64,000 nt of DNA. Source: Thauera aromatica K172 (GTDB taxonomy: Bacteria; Pseudomonadota; Gammaproteobacteria; Burkholderiales; Rhodocyclaceae). Positions within the stretch are counted from its first letter, which is position 1. The number at the start of each line of letters is the position of its first letter. The DNA lies in assembly GCF_003030465.1 (NCBI RefSeq), contig NZ_CP028339.1, positions 2,108,001 through 2,172,000 on the forward strand, given 5' to 3'. The notes beneath the pieces were generated by a model. The model was not told the origin of the DNA. It worked only from the letters and a program-made list of their open reading frames with translations, and made no database searches. The translations under genes and the position numbers were made by a program. Shown piece by piece: positions 16,392 through 25,639 of the stretch.

Positions 16392-18083
16392 ATGCTCTGG
16401 CAGGCCATCGGTGCGGCGCGCGACCTTTCCCGCGTCCATGAAATCGCTTCCGTCCTGATCCACTACGGCTTCAGCGATCTGGTGCGGCGGGTCGGCCTGG
16501 GCAAGGTCCTTGAGCGTGCAGGCCGGGTGTTGCACTGGCGCACGCCCGAGGAGTTCGCCCACCTCGATCCGCCGGAGCGGGTCCGGCGCGCGCTCGAAGA
16601 ACTCGGCCCCACCTTCATCAAGCTCGGCCAGGTGCTCGCCGCCCGGGTCGACCTCTTCCCGCCGGAATGGATCGCCGAGTTCGGCAAGCTGCAGGACGCC
16701 GCTCCGGCGGCACCGTTCGACCACATCCGCGCCCAGCTCACAGAGGACCTCGGCCAGGCGCCGGAAGCCGTGTTCGCCGAGCTTGAAGTCGAGCCCCTGG
16801 CGGCGGCCTCGCTCGCCCAGGTCCATCGGGCGCGGCTCGCCGACGGGCGCACGGTCGTGCTCAAGGTGCGCCGCCCCGGCATCCGCCCGCTGGTCGAGGC
16901 CGACCTCCACCTCCTCGCCCGCCTGGCGGAACTCCTCGAAGCCGAAGCGTCCGAGTTGCGCCGCTACCGGCCGCGCGAAGTGGTGCGCGAATTCACCCTG
17001 TCGCTGCGCCGCGAGCTGGACTTCGCCGCCGAATGCCGCAACGCCGAGCGTATCGCGGCGAATTTCGCCGATCACCCCGAAGTCGTCATTCCGGCGATCC
17101 ACTGGAACTGGTGCGGCGAGCGCCTGAACGTCCAGGATTATGTCGAAGGCATTGCCGGGCGCAATCTTGCCGCGGTCGATGCCGCCGGCCTCGACCGCAA
17201 GCTGCTCGCCCGCCGCGGCGCCGCGGCGGTGCTCAAGATGATGCTCGAGGACGGCCTGTTCCATGCCGACCCGCATCCGGGCAACGTCTTCTACCTCGCC
17301 GGCAACCGCATCGCCTTCATCGACTTCGGCATGGTCGGGCGCCTGTCCGAAGAGCGCCGGCACGAAGTCGCGGTGATGCTGTTCGGGCTGGTGAGCGGCG
17401 ACTCGGAAGCGGTCGCCGACGTGCTCCTCGAATGGCGCAGCGGCGACGAAGGCGACAGCGCCGCCGACCCCGAGCGCCTGCGCCGGGACATCGACGCCTT
17501 CGTCGATCAGTACAAGGGGGTGCCGCTCAAGCGCCTCGATCTCGGCGCGATGCTCTCCGACCTGATGGCCCTGCTGCGCGAGCACGGCCTCGCCCTGCCG
17601 CCGGAGCTGTCGCTGCTGGTCAAGGCCTTCATCACCCTCGAAGGCATGGGGCGCCAGCTCGACCCGGATTTCGACATCGCCGCCGAAGCGCGGCCGCTGC
17701 TGCAGCAGGTCCTGCTCGCGCACCGTTCGCCGGCCGCCGCCGCCCGCCGTGGCTGGCGCAGCCTGGGCGATGCGCTCGAACTGCTCGCCGGCCTGCCGCA
17801 GGACCTCGGCAGCCTGCTGCGCGCCGGGCGGCGCGGCAGGCTGCGGCTGCAGATCGACGTGGTGTCACTCGCGCAGGCGGTCGACCAGCTCGACCGCGCG
17901 ATCAGCCGCATGACCATCGGCATCGTCACCGCGGCGCTGATCATCGGCACCGCGATCCTGATGACGGTGGTGCGCGACCCGGCCCTGGCCGGGCTGCGCA
18001 CCTTCGGCCTGCTCGGCTTTCTCGGCACCGTGCTCGGCGGATTGTGGGTGCTGCTATCGATCTGGCGCAGCGGCCGGCGCTAG
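16392..18083 (+). CDS. UbiB/ABC1-family atypical kinase-like protein
   Basis: 563 residues. The ABC1/AarF core is clear: the KxGQ-type motif in FIKLGQVLAARVDLFP, the Ala-rich loop AAASLAQVHRARL, the lysine in VVLKVRRPGI, HADPHPGNVF (catalytic loop) and IDFGMVGRL (metal-binding). Two hydrophobic segments end the protein, as in UbiB. UbiB proteins support ubiquinone synthesis or lipid handling at the membrane by ATPase activity. With no ubi neighbours this may be a paralogue rather than the main ubiB. Start: ATG 16392; a GTG at 16374 is possible and slightly closer to a weak purine run. Confidence 0.85.
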   Translation: MLWQAIGAARDLSRVHEIASVLIHYGFSDLVRRVGLGKVLERAGRVLHWRTPEEFAHLDPPERVRRALEELGPTFIKLGQVLAARVDLFPPEWIAEFGKLQDAAPAAPFDHIRAQLTEDLGQAPEAVFAELEVEPLAAASLAQVHRARLADGRTVVLKVRRPGIRPLVEADLHLLARLAELLEAEASELRRYRPREVVREFTLSLRRELDFAAECRNAERIAANFADHPEVVIPAIHWNWCGERLNVQDYVEGIAGRNLAAVDAAGLDRKLLARRGAAAVLKMMLEDGLFHADPHPGNVFYLAGNRIAFIDFGMVGRLSEERRHEVAVMLFGLVSGDSEAVADVLLEWRSGDEGDSAADPERLRRDIDAFVDQYKGVPLKRLDLGAMLSDLMALLREHGLALPPELSLLVKAFITLEGMGRQLDPDFDIAAEARPLLQQVLLAHRSPAAAARRGWRSLGDALELLAGLPQDLGSLLRAGRRGRLRLQIDVVSLAQAVDQLDRAISRMTIGIVTAALIIGTAILMTVVRDPALAGLRTFGLLGFLGTVLGGLWVLLSIWRSGRR

Positions 18084-18244
18084 CGCGGCAATCGCCCGCA
18101 GCGGGCTGCAGGTTCGGCCGTGGATGACAATGCGGCCGGCGTTGGGCATGATCCGGGCGATGCCGGCGCTGTCCGCGGGCAAGGTGGCGGCCGTATCGCG
18201 CAGGATCGCGGCGGCGCCCTCACGCTGCCGGGGGAGGGCAGAGC

Positions 18245-19300
18245 ATGATCGATCAGGTCGCGGAAAGGATCGCTCGCCGGGTGATTCTCGGCCTCTTGCT
18301 GGGTGGACTGCTGGCCCTGGGCTACGCGGTGCTGCATCTTTTCATCGTCCCGGTGGCCTGGGCGGTGATCATCGCCTTCGCCACCTGGCCCCCTTATCAC
18401 CAGTTGCGCTCCCGCCTGCCGCTGCGCCCGGGGCTGGCCGCGCTGCTCATGACCCTGCTGCTGACCGCGGCCTTCGTCCTGCCCGCCCTGTGGCTGGTGA
18501 TGCTGATGCGCAGCGAGGTGGGGGTGGTGATCGCGGCGGCAACCGAGCTCCTCAAGGAGGACACGCCCCCGTTGCCGGATTTCATCCGCGCGCTGCCGTG
18601 GCTGGGCGATTTCCTCCAGGGTTTGATCGAGCAGATTGCGGGCGATCCCGAAGCCTTCCGCGGGCAGGTCAGCGAATGGGTCCGGCAGGGGGCCGACCGG
18701 GCGGTGGCCCTGATCGGCGATGTCGGGCGCAACGCGGCCAAGTTCGGCTTTGCGCTGATCACCGTGTTTTTCCTTTACCGGGACGGCGACCGGGTCCTGG
18801 CGCAGGTCCATCGCGTGCTGCACCGCTTCCTGGGGGCGCGCGTCGATGCCTACCTGGTCGCCGTCGGCGGGATGACGAAAGCGGTGGTGTGGGGGCTGGT
18901 GATCACGGCACTGGCGCAGGGGCTGGTCGCCGGCCTCGGCTACTGGTGGGCCGGACTGCAGGCGCCGGTACTGCTCGGCGCGATCACCGCGCTGATCGCG
19001 ATGGTGCCGTTCGGGGCGCCCTTCGTCTGGGGGTCGGCCAGTCTCTGGCTGCTGGCAGAGGGCGACATGCTGGGCGGGATCGGACTGATGCTGTGGGGGG
19101 GGCTGGTGGTGAGCTGGGTGGACAACCTGGTCCGTCCGCTCGTCATCAGCAATGCGACCCGGATTCCGTTCCTGCTCGTGATGTTCGGCGTCCTCGGCGG
19201 GCTCGCCGCCTTCGGCCTGGTCGGCCTGTTCCTCGGCCCCGTCGTCCTCGCGGTGCTGATGGCGGTATGGCGCGAATGGATCGAGGAAACCGAGCTGTAG
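18245..19300 (+). CDS. AI-2E-family (PerM) membrane transporter
   Basis: 351 residues with seven to eight hydrophobic segments in the AI-2E/PerM pattern. It has an early pair of helices, a long soluble loop (about 95-165), then a conserved C-terminal block (GAITALIAMVPFGAPFVWG) and GLFLGPVVLAV. Members export varied small solutes or sodium; an autoinducer role should not be assumed. A strong GGGGGAGGG lies 6 bases before the ATG. It follows the UbiB-like gene by 161 bases on the same strand. Confidence 0.85.
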   Translation: MIDQVAERIARRVILGLLLGGLLALGYAVLHLFIVPVAWAVIIAFATWPPYHQLRSRLPLRPGLAALLMTLLLTAAFVLPALWLVMLMRSEVGVVIAAATELLKEDTPPLPDFIRALPWLGDFLQGLIEQIAGDPEAFRGQVSEWVRQGADRAVALIGDVGRNAAKFGFALITVFFLYRDGDRVLAQVHRVLHRFLGARVDAYLVAVGGMTKAVVWGLVITALAQGLVAGLGYWWAGLQAPVLLGAITALIAMVPFGAPFVWGSASLWLLAEGDMLGGIGLMLWGGLVVSWVDNLVRPLVISNATRIPFLLVMFGVLGGLAAFGLVGLFLGPVVLAVLMAVWREWIEETEL

Positions 19301-19445
19301 TTCGTTAAGATGCCGTTAATATTTCATTAAGTATATGTATGTAAAAGGGAAATTTATTCTGGCGTAAGCGCCTTGTAAGCCTTCCCGCATACCTTGCGGC
19401 ACACCGGGCTCGTGCCCGGCCCGTTCGTGGACGCAGGAGGGAGAC
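19301..19445 (+). promoter_or_regulatory. Leader/promoter region of the acetate permease operon
   Basis: This AT-rich stretch holds three near-identical hexamers, GTTAAG (19304), GTTAAT (19315) and ATTAAG (19326), exactly 11 bp apart. That places them on one face of the helix, as for direct-repeat regulator sites. Downstream are two short hairpins, GGCG-TAAG-CGCC and CCGGGC-TCGT-GCCCGG (19404-19419). An AGGAGGGAG ribosome binding site precedes the ATG at 19446. The nearby two-component system (21.5-23.7 kb) is a plausible regulator, by location only. Confidence 0.45.
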
Positions 19446-19754
19446 ATGAAAAACGACCTGGCGGCAAAGATTGCCGCCAACCCCAAGTATCAGGCGCTGG
19501 TCAGGACGCGGTCGCGTTTCGGCTGGGCGCTCACCGCAGTGATGATGGTCGTCTATTACGGCTACATCGCCATCATCGCCTTCGACAAGGAGCTGTTTGC
19601 CGTCCGACTCGGAGAGGGAGTGACGACGGTCGGCATTCCGGTCGGCCTCGGAGTGATCTTCTTCACCATCCTGATCACCGGCTTCTACGTGCGCCGGGCG
19701 AACTCCGAGTTCGACCGCCTGACCCGCGAAATCGTCCAGGAGAGCGCCAAATGA
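19446..19754 (+). CDS. DUF485 membrane protein (YjcH-like)
   Basis: 102 residues, with two hydrophobic segments (about 30-50 and 63-82) and the family N-terminus [19 protein letters not shown]485 proteins are encoded with actP-type acetate/pyruvate permeases across proteobacteria and probably help their assembly or activity, though the mechanism is not established. The stop overlaps the actP ATG (19751). A near-consensus ribosome binding site (AGGAGGGAG) precedes its start. Confidence 0.9.
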   Translation: MKNDLAAKIAANPKYQALVRTRSRFGWALTAVMMVVYYGYIAIIAFDKELFAVRLGEGVTTVGIPVGLGVIFFTILITGFYVRRANSEFDRLTREIVQESAK

Positions 19755-21493
19755 GTGCCCGTCATTCCCTTGCGGCTGGCGCCGCGCTGCGTGCCGCAGC
19801 ACTCGCGGCAACCCTCGGCCTGCTGTCCTCGGCGGTGCTGGCCGCCGGCGGCGATCTCGGCCAGGCCGAAAAGCAGGCCACCAACTGGACGGCGATCCTG
19901 ATGTTCGGCGTGTTCGTCGTGTTCACCCTGTTCATCACCAAATGGGCGGCGGCGAAGACCAAGTCGGCGGCCGACTTCTACACCGCCGGCGGCGGCATCA
20001 CCGGCTTCCAGAACGGCCTCGCGATCGCCGGCGACTACATGTCGGCAGCGTCCTTCCTCGGCATTTCCGCCGCGGTGATGATGAACGGCTACGACGGGCT
20101 GATCTACTCGATCGGCTTCCTGGTCGGCTGGCCGGTGATCACCTTCCTGATGGCCGAACGCCTGCGCAACCTGGGCAAGTTCACCTTCGCCGACGTCGCC
20201 GCCTATCGCTTCAGGCAGACCCCGATCCGCGCCTTCGCCGCTTCGGGCACGCTGGTCGTGGTCGCGTTCTACCTGATCGCGCAGATGGTCGGCGCCGGCC
20301 AGCTGATCAAGCTCCTGTTCGGTCTCGAGTACTGGATGGCGGTGGTCATCGTCGGCGCGCTGATGATGGTGTACGTGCTCTTCGGCGGCATGACCGCAAC
20401 CACCTGGGTGCAGATCATCAAGGCCTGCCTGCTGCTCGCCGGAGCAAGCTTCATGGCCTTCATGGTGCTGCTCGCCTACGGCTTCTCGCCCGAGGCGATG
20501 TTCGCCGACGCGGTGCGGATCAAGGTCGAGACCGCGATGGCCGGGGGCAAGGGCGCGGAGGAAGCCGCAACCATCGGCCAGGCGATCATGGGTCCGGGCT
20601 CCTTCATCAAGGATCCGATCTCGGCGATCTCCTTCGGCATGGCGCTGATGTTCGGCACTGCCGGCCTGCCGCACGTGCTGATGCGTTTCTTCACCGTGCC
20701 CGACGCCAAGGAAGCGCGCAAGTCGGTGTTCTGGGCGACGACCTGGATCGGCTACTTCTACATCCTGACCTTCATCATCGGCTTCGGCGCGATCGTGCTG
20801 GTGTCGACCAACCCGGACTTCCTCGATGCCAAGGGCGGCCTGATCGGCGGCGGCAACATGGCCGCTATCCACCTCGCCAACGCGGTCGGCGGCAACGTCT
20901 TCCTCGGCTTCATCTCCGCGGTCGCGTTCGCCACCATCCTCGCCGTGGTCGCCGGGCTGACCCTGTCGGGCGCTTCGGCGGTGTCGCACGACCTCTACGC
21001 CACGGTGTTCAAGAACGGCAACGCCGACTCGGCTTCGGAGCTGCGGGTGTCGCGCATCACTACCGTGGTGCTGGGCATCGTCGCCGTGGTACTGGGGATC
21101 GCGTTCGAGAAGCAGAACATCGCCTTCATGGTGTCGCTCGCCTTCGCCATCGCCGCTTCGGCCAACTTCCCGGTGCTGTTCATGTCGGTGCTGTGGAAGG
21201 ACTGCACGACGCGCGGAGCGACCATCGGCGGCTTCATCGGCCTTGCCACCGCGGTGGTCCTGACCGTCGTCTCGCCGTCGGTGTGGGAAGCCACGCTCGG
21301 TAATCCGAAGGGGTCGGCGTTGTTCCCCTACGCTTCGCCGGCGCTGTTCTCGATGGCCGCGGGCTTCATCGGCATCTGGCTGTTCTCGGTCCTCGACCGC
21401 GGCGCTCGCGGCGCCGAGGACCGCGCCGGCTACCTGGCGCAGAAAGTGCGCTCGGAAACCGGCATCGGTGCGGCCGCCGCATCCAGCCACTGA
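19751..21493 (+). CDS. actP: Cation/acetate symporter ActP (SSS family)
   Basis: 580 residues. The N-terminus looks like a cleavable signal ([17 protein letters not shown]), as known for ActP, followed by about 13 membrane helices. Family motifs include [26 protein letters not shown] and [17 protein letters not shown]. It takes up acetate and other short monocarboxylates with sodium or protons. It is translationally coupled to the DUF485 gene. The adjacent histidine kinase and response regulator on the opposite strand could control it. Confidence 0.93.
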   Translation: MSARHSLAAGAALRAAALAATLGLLSSAVLAAGGDLGQAEKQATNWTAILMFGVFVVFTLFITKWAAAKTKSAADFYTAGGGITGFQNGLAIAGDYMSAASFLGISAAVMMNGYDGLIYSIGFLVGWPVITFLMAERLRNLGKFTFADVAAYRFRQTPIRAFAASGTLVVVAFYLIAQMVGAGQLIKLLFGLEYWMAVVIVGALMMVYVLFGGMTATTWVQIIKACLLLAGASFMAFMVLLAYGFSPEAMFADAVRIKVETAMAGGKGAEEAATIGQAIMGPGSFIKDPISAISFGMALMFGTAGLPHVLMRFFTVPDAKEARKSVFWATTWIGYFYILTFIIGFGAIVLVSTNPDFLDAKGGLIGGGNMAAIHLANAVGGNVFLGFISAVAFATILAVVAGLTLSGASAVSHDLYATVFKNGNADSASELRVSRITTVVLGIVAVVLGIAFEKQNIAFMVSLAFAIAASANFPVLFMSVLWKDCTTRGATIGGFIGLATAVVLTVVSPSVWEATLGNPKGSALFPYASPALFSMAAGFIGIWLFSVLDRGARGAEDRAGYLAQKVRSETGIGAAAASSH

Positions 21494-21553
21494 GCACCAC
21501 CCCCGGCGCCCGGAGCGGGCGCCGGTCCGGCGCGCGGGGCGGTGGGCGAAGGC

Positions 21554-22993
21554 TCACCGCCCCGCGTCGTTCTGACGCGGCAAGCGGACCCGGACCTGGG
21601 TGCCGCGGCCGTCCGCCGGCGTTTCGATGACGATGCTGCCACCATGGCTGCGGACGATTTCGCGCGCGATCGACAGCCCCAGGCCGCTGCCACTCGCCCG
21701 TGCCCCGGGGTGGCGGTAGAAGCGCTCGAACACCCGTTCACGAACCGCCTCCGGAATGCCCGGACCGTCGTCGGTGACGCTGAGTTCGACTTCGTTCTCG
21801 CTGCCCGCGCAGCGCAGGGTGACGCGCCCGCCCGGCGCAGTGTATTTGAGCGCGTTGTCCATCAGGTTGGCGATCAGCTCCTGCAGCAGGGTGGGGTCTC
21901 CGGCGACGACCACCGGCCGGCGGTGGATGCCCAGGTCGATGTCGCGCTGGTCGGCGATGCGCAGCCAGCCTTCGACCATGTCATCGATCAGGCCGTCCAC
22001 CGCCACCGGAGTCGAAGTCTCGACCACGCGGCCACCGGCTTCGGCCCGCGCCAGCGCCAGCAACTGGTTGGCGAGCCGGGTAATGCGGCCGACCGATTGC
22101 CGCAGCCGGCTCCTCGCTTCGTCGTCGAGCGGCTTCGACTCCAGCAGCTCGAGTTCCATCTGCAGTCCGGCCAGCGGCGTGCGCAGCTGATGGGCGGCAT
22201 CCTGCAGGAACTCGCGCTGTTGCGCGCTGAACTCGCGCAGGCGACCGAAAAGGACGTTGAGGGCCGCAACAAGCTCACCGATCTCGTCCGGCACCGTGGC
22301 CGGGTCGATCGGCGACAGGTCGGAACCCGAACGCTTGCGCAGCGAGCCGGCCAGGCGCTCGAGCGGCGCCAGCCCCGACGGAATGCCGAAACGGGCGGCG
22401 ACCGCCGCGGCGAGCAGGAGCAGCGCTCCGGCCGAAACGAAGCCCAGCAGCAGCCGGTCCATCGCTTCGCGCCGCTTGTCGAGGGTTTCCCCGACGGTGA
22501 CGTAGACGCCTTTCCGTTCCAGCTTGCGGTACAGCCGCACCGCGCGCAGGGCCTGCCCGTGGTGCTGGAGGTCGCGGAAGATCGGTTTCGTCGAAGGCGG
22601 GCGCACGGCCGTCGCTGCCGCTTCTTCACCCAGCGGCTGGTAAGGAACGGGCAGGGCGGAAAGCTCGTCGATTTCATCGAGCTGCGGCAGGTCGGCATCG
22701 CCTCCGAGGTAGCGCCCCTGCTCATCGCGCACGCGGAAGAAGATCTCGTCCTCGGTATCGGTGCGCAGCATCACCACCGCCTCCGGCGACAGGCCCAGTG
22801 CGAGGCCGTCCGGCACCGGGCGGACGTGGGTCGCGACTCCGTGCGCGAGGTTCAGCAGGTTCTGGTCGTAGGCGCGGTTGACGACGGTCTTGGCCGTGCC
22901 GTAGGCGATCGCGCCGCCCGCCAGCAGCAGCAGTGCGGTCGGCCCGGCCAGGGTGTGGAGCAGGTTGTGGCGGAGGCTAGGCGGTGCCGTCAC
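21554..22993 (-). CDS. Sensor histidine kinase, TctE-like
   Basis: 479 residues. One N-terminal helix (about 11-31), a periplasmic 2CSK_N-type domain (to about 180) and a second helix (about 181-203) are followed by HAMP-like and HisKA segments with phosphoacceptor His268 (DAAHQLRTPL). The catalytic domain has the N box ANLMDNALKYT, DDGPGIP, and GSGLGLSI. The TctE group senses extracellular carboxylates. The GTG start at 22993 overlaps the end of the response regulator gene by 17 bases. Its position beside actP suggests acetate or another carboxylate as signal (inference). Confidence 0.88.
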   Translation of the reverse strand: MTAPPSLRHNLLHTLAGPTALLLLAGGAIAYGTAKTVVNRAYDQNLLNLAHGVATHVRPVPDGLALGLSPEAVVMLRTDTEDEIFFRVRDEQGRYLGGDADLPQLDEIDELSALPVPYQPLGEEAAATAVRPPSTKPIFRDLQHHGQALRAVRLYRKLERKGVYVTVGETLDKRREAMDRLLLGFVSAGALLLLAAAVAARFGIPSGLAPLERLAGSLRKRSGSDLSPIDPATVPDEIGELVAALNVLFGRLREFSAQQREFLQDAAHQLRTPLAGLQMELELLESKPLDDEARSRLRQSVGRITRLANQLLALARAEAGGRVVETSTPVAVDGLIDDMVEGWLRIADQRDIDLGIHRRPVVVAGDPTLLQELIANLMDNALKYTAPGGRVTLRCAGSENEVELSVTDDGPGIPEAVRERVFERFYRHPGARASGSGLGLSIAREIVRSHGGSIVIETPADGRGTQVRVRLPRQNDAGR

Positions 22994-23651
22994 GCTGCCC
23001 TCTGGCGTGCTCGAGGCGGTAGCCGAAACCGCGCACGGTGCGAATCAGCACCCCGGCCGACTCCAGCCGTGGACGCAGGCGCGAGACATAGACTTCAAGC
23101 GCGTTGCCGCTGCCTTCGCCCTGCAGGCGTTCGCGCGCGACCGTACGGCCGTCGGCGCGCACCAGGGCTTCGAGCAGTTCCCATTCGCGCCCGGTGAGCA
23201 TCAGGGGTTCTCCGGCGAGCGTCGCCAGGCGGCCTTCGGCATCGAGCGCCAGGGGGCCGAAGCTCGACCGCGACGCGCCGGCTGCGCCTCCGCCGCTGCG
23301 GCGCTGAACGGCGCGCATGCGCGCGGTGAGTTCGGCCAGCTCGAAAGGCTTGAGCAGGTAGTCGTCGGCGCCGAGGTCGAGCCCGTAGATGCGGTCGTCG
23401 AGCGCATCGCGCGCGGTGATCAGGATCACCGGCAGCGCCTGGCCGCGGTCGCGGATGCGGCGTACCACCTCGTAGCCGCCGAGGCCGGGAAGGCCGACGT
23501 CGACCAGGGCGAAATCGAAGCTCCGTTCCTGCAGCAGGCGGTCGGCCTGCATGCCGTCGTTCTCCAGGGTCACGTCGTCGCCCTGGCCGCGCAGGAATTC
23601 GGTAATTCCGGCAGCGAGCACGGGATCGTCCTCGACCAGCAGGATCTGCAT
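22977..23651 (-). CDS. OmpR-family response regulator, TctD-like
   Basis: 224 residues. The receiver domain has acidic residues (VEDD at 6-9), phosphoacceptor Asp51 (LVDVGLPG) and a conserved Lys (LLKPF). The C-terminal winged helix contains LTGREWELLEALV and the recognition region ALEVYVSRLRPRLE. It pairs with the overlapping kinase gene. The ATG at 23651 is the first one that opens the receiver fold (MQILLVEDDP); the upstream frame is Arg/Pro-rich and non-conserved. Confidence 0.9.
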   Translation of the reverse strand: MQILLVEDDPVLAAGITEFLRGQGDDVTLENDGMQADRLLQERSFDFALVDVGLPGLGGYEVVRRIRDRGQALPVILITARDALDDRIYGLDLGADDYLLKPFELAELTARMRAVQRRSGGGAAGASRSSFGPLALDAEGRLATLAGEPLMLTGREWELLEALVRADGRTVARERLQGEGSGNALEVYVSRLRPRLESAGVLIRTVRGFGYRLEHARGQRDGTA

Positions 23652-23893
23652 GATGTCCTCATCGGTTCCGGGGGGAGGGCGCCGGCGATTCGCCGTGCCG
23701 GCGGCGGCGCGCAGGCGCAATCGTAGCGCGCCCCGCGGCGGGCGGATACCGGCGGCGAGCCTCCCGGGCGCGGGAATGCGGCGTGGCGCCGGCCGGGCGG
23801 CCTCCCCGCGTGCCGGAAGGGCGCAGGGAAAAGCTCGGAAAGGGTATGATCATCGAGCCTCCACGACTGTCCGGGGGACGCCCGGCCAACTGT

Positions 23894-25180
23894 ATGCCGC
23901 ACGACATCCCGCTCGCCATTCCACTCGATGCCGGCCAGATCGAGGCTTTCCTGATCGCGACCGGAATCGGCCTGCTGATCGGCCTCGAGCGCGAGCGCGT
24001 GCCGTCGGCGCGCGCCGGGCTGCGCACCTTCGCCCTGGTGGGCATGTTCGGTGCGTTGACCGCGATGCTCGGCCAGCAGCTGGCCAGCTTCGCCCCTTTC
24101 GTCGCCGGGCTGCTGATCGTCGCGCTGATGATCATCACCGCCTATCTGCGTCACCCCGACCCGTCCGACCCCGGCACGACTTCGGTCGCCGCCCTGGTGG
24201 TGTGTTACTGCTTCGGCGCCGCAACCTGGTTCGGCCATGCCCAGCTGGCGGTGATGCTGGCGGTGGCGACGACCGTGCTGCTGTACTTCAAGGCCCAGCT
24301 GCGCGGGATCGCGAGCCGGCTCGACGGCCGCGACTGGATCTCGATCCTGCAGTTCGGGGTGCTGTCACTGGTCATCCTGCCGATCCTGCCGAACGAGGAG
24401 TTCGGCCCCTATGGCGCACTCAATCCGCACCAGATCTGGTGGATGGTGGTCCTGATCTCGGGCGTGGGCCTGGCCGGCTACGCGGCCTTGCAACTTGTCG
24501 GCGTCCGTTACGGGTCGGTGTTCGTCGGCGTGTTCGGCGGCCTGGCTTCGAGTACCGCGACGACGATGGTGTATGCCCGCCAGGCCAATGAATCTCCGTC
24601 CCTGACGGCGACCGCGGCATTGGTGATCGTAGTCGCGAACCTGGTGATGGTGCTGCGGGTCGGCGTGATCGCGGCCGTCGTTGCGCCCGCAGTCATGCGA
24701 TCGTTGCTGCCGGTGGTGCTGCCCGGCCTCGTCTTCGGGCTGCTGGGGGCGGTGTGGCATTGGCGGCAGTTGCTCGAGCGTGGCGAAGCGGTGCTGCCGG
24801 CGACGAACAACCCAACCGAGCTCAAGACGGCATTGGGCTTCGGTGCGCTCTACGCGCTGGTCCTGCTGTGCGCGGCCTGGCTGTCGGATTTCGCCGGCAA
24901 CCGCGGCCTGTACGTGCTTGCCCTGGTGTCGGGCCTGACCGATGTCGATGCGATCACCTTGTCGAGCCTGCGCCTGTTCTCGCTCGAGCGCCTCGAACTG
25001 GTGCCGACCGTGATCGCGATCGGGATCGCGATGATCGGCAACCTCGGCTTCAAGCTCGGCATGGCGGTGGCGATCGGTGGCCGGGCCCTGGGCCTGAAGG
25101 CGGCCGCCGGGATGGGGGCTGTGGCCCTGGGTCTGGGCAGCGGCATGGTCTGGGTCGGGCTGCGGGGGGCCGCGCTTTGA
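23894..25180 (+). CDS. MgtC/DUF4010-family membrane protein
   Basis: 428 residues with about 12 hydrophobic segments. The N-terminal MgtC/SapB-like half carries GLLIGLERER and AGLRTFALVGMFGALTAML; the second half is DUF4010 (GLASSTATTMVYARQA, NNPTELKTALGFGALYA). Function is unknown; a transport or channel role is only guessed for the family. Start choice: ATG at 23846 has a better ribosome binding site (GGAAAGG) but codons 23846-23893 have an unusually AT-rich third position for this genome, so I place the start at 23894. Confidence 0.75.
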   Translation: MPHDIPLAIPLDAGQIEAFLIATGIGLLIGLERERVPSARAGLRTFALVGMFGALTAMLGQQLASFAPFVAGLLIVALMIITAYLRHPDPSDPGTTSVAALVVCYCFGAATWFGHAQLAVMLAVATTVLLYFKAQLRGIASRLDGRDWISILQFGVLSLVILPILPNEEFGPYGALNPHQIWWMVVLISGVGLAGYAALQLVGVRYGSVFVGVFGGLASSTATTMVYARQANESPSLTATAALVIVVANLVMVLRVGVIAAVVAPAVMRSLLPVVLPGLVFGLLGAVWHWRQLLERGEAVLPATNNPTELKTALGFGALYALVLLCAAWLSDFAGNRGLYVLALVSGLTDVDAITLSSLRLFSLERLELVPTVIAIGIAMIGNLGFKLGMAVAIGGRALGLKAAAGMGAVALGLGSGMVWVGLRGAAL

Positions 25181-25213
25181 ACCGGCAGCGCCTGTGCCGG
25201 GGACGGGCGCGAG

Positions 25214-25483
25214 TCAGTCGCGCTCGATCAGGGCGATGACATCGCCTTCGTTGACGCTCTGGTATTCGCCGACCCGCACTTCGGTGATCACGCCCTCGTA
25301 AGGGCTGGGGATGTCGAGTGCCACTTTGCCGGTTTCGAGCACGATCAGGGTGTCGTCGCGCGCGACCCGGTCGCCCGCCGCGATCAGCACGCTCTGGACG
25401 ATGATGTCGCCGTTGGCGCAGTTGCCGCAGCTGCTCCAGCATTCGGGATACTTCGGAATCCTGATTTCCACGGCTGAAAGCAT
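25214..25483 (-). CDS. Free-standing lipoyl/biotinyl-domain protein with CxxC insert
   Basis: 89 residues forming one lipoyl-type beta-barrel. The acceptor Lys53 sits in ETGKVALDIPSP, where lipoyl domains have xDKA and biotin domains MKM, so lipoylation is more likely. Between the first two strands is a cysteine-rich insert, PECWSSCGNC (C15, C19, C22), whose CGNC resembles a thioredoxin-type CxxC. No E2, glycine-cleavage or carboxylase gene adjoins it. It lies 156 bases downstream of the AAHS-type permease on the same strand. Function unknown. Confidence 0.75.
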   Translation of the reverse strand: MLSAVEIRIPKYPECWSSCGNCANGDIIVQSVLIAAGDRVARDDTLIVLETGKVALDIPSPYEGVITEVRVGEYQSVNEGDVIALIERD

Positions 25484-25639
25484 CGAACGCTCCGCGGTCG
25501 GGTAAAGGGTGGACTATACGTCCGCCCATCCCGCCCGAGGAGCGTTCCCGGTTGCCGTCCGATGTTTTCCGGCCTTGCCCGGCCCGCCGTGCCTCTGCCG
25601 AAGCCAGCCTCGGGACCTGGAAAGGCGGGCAGGGGGGCT

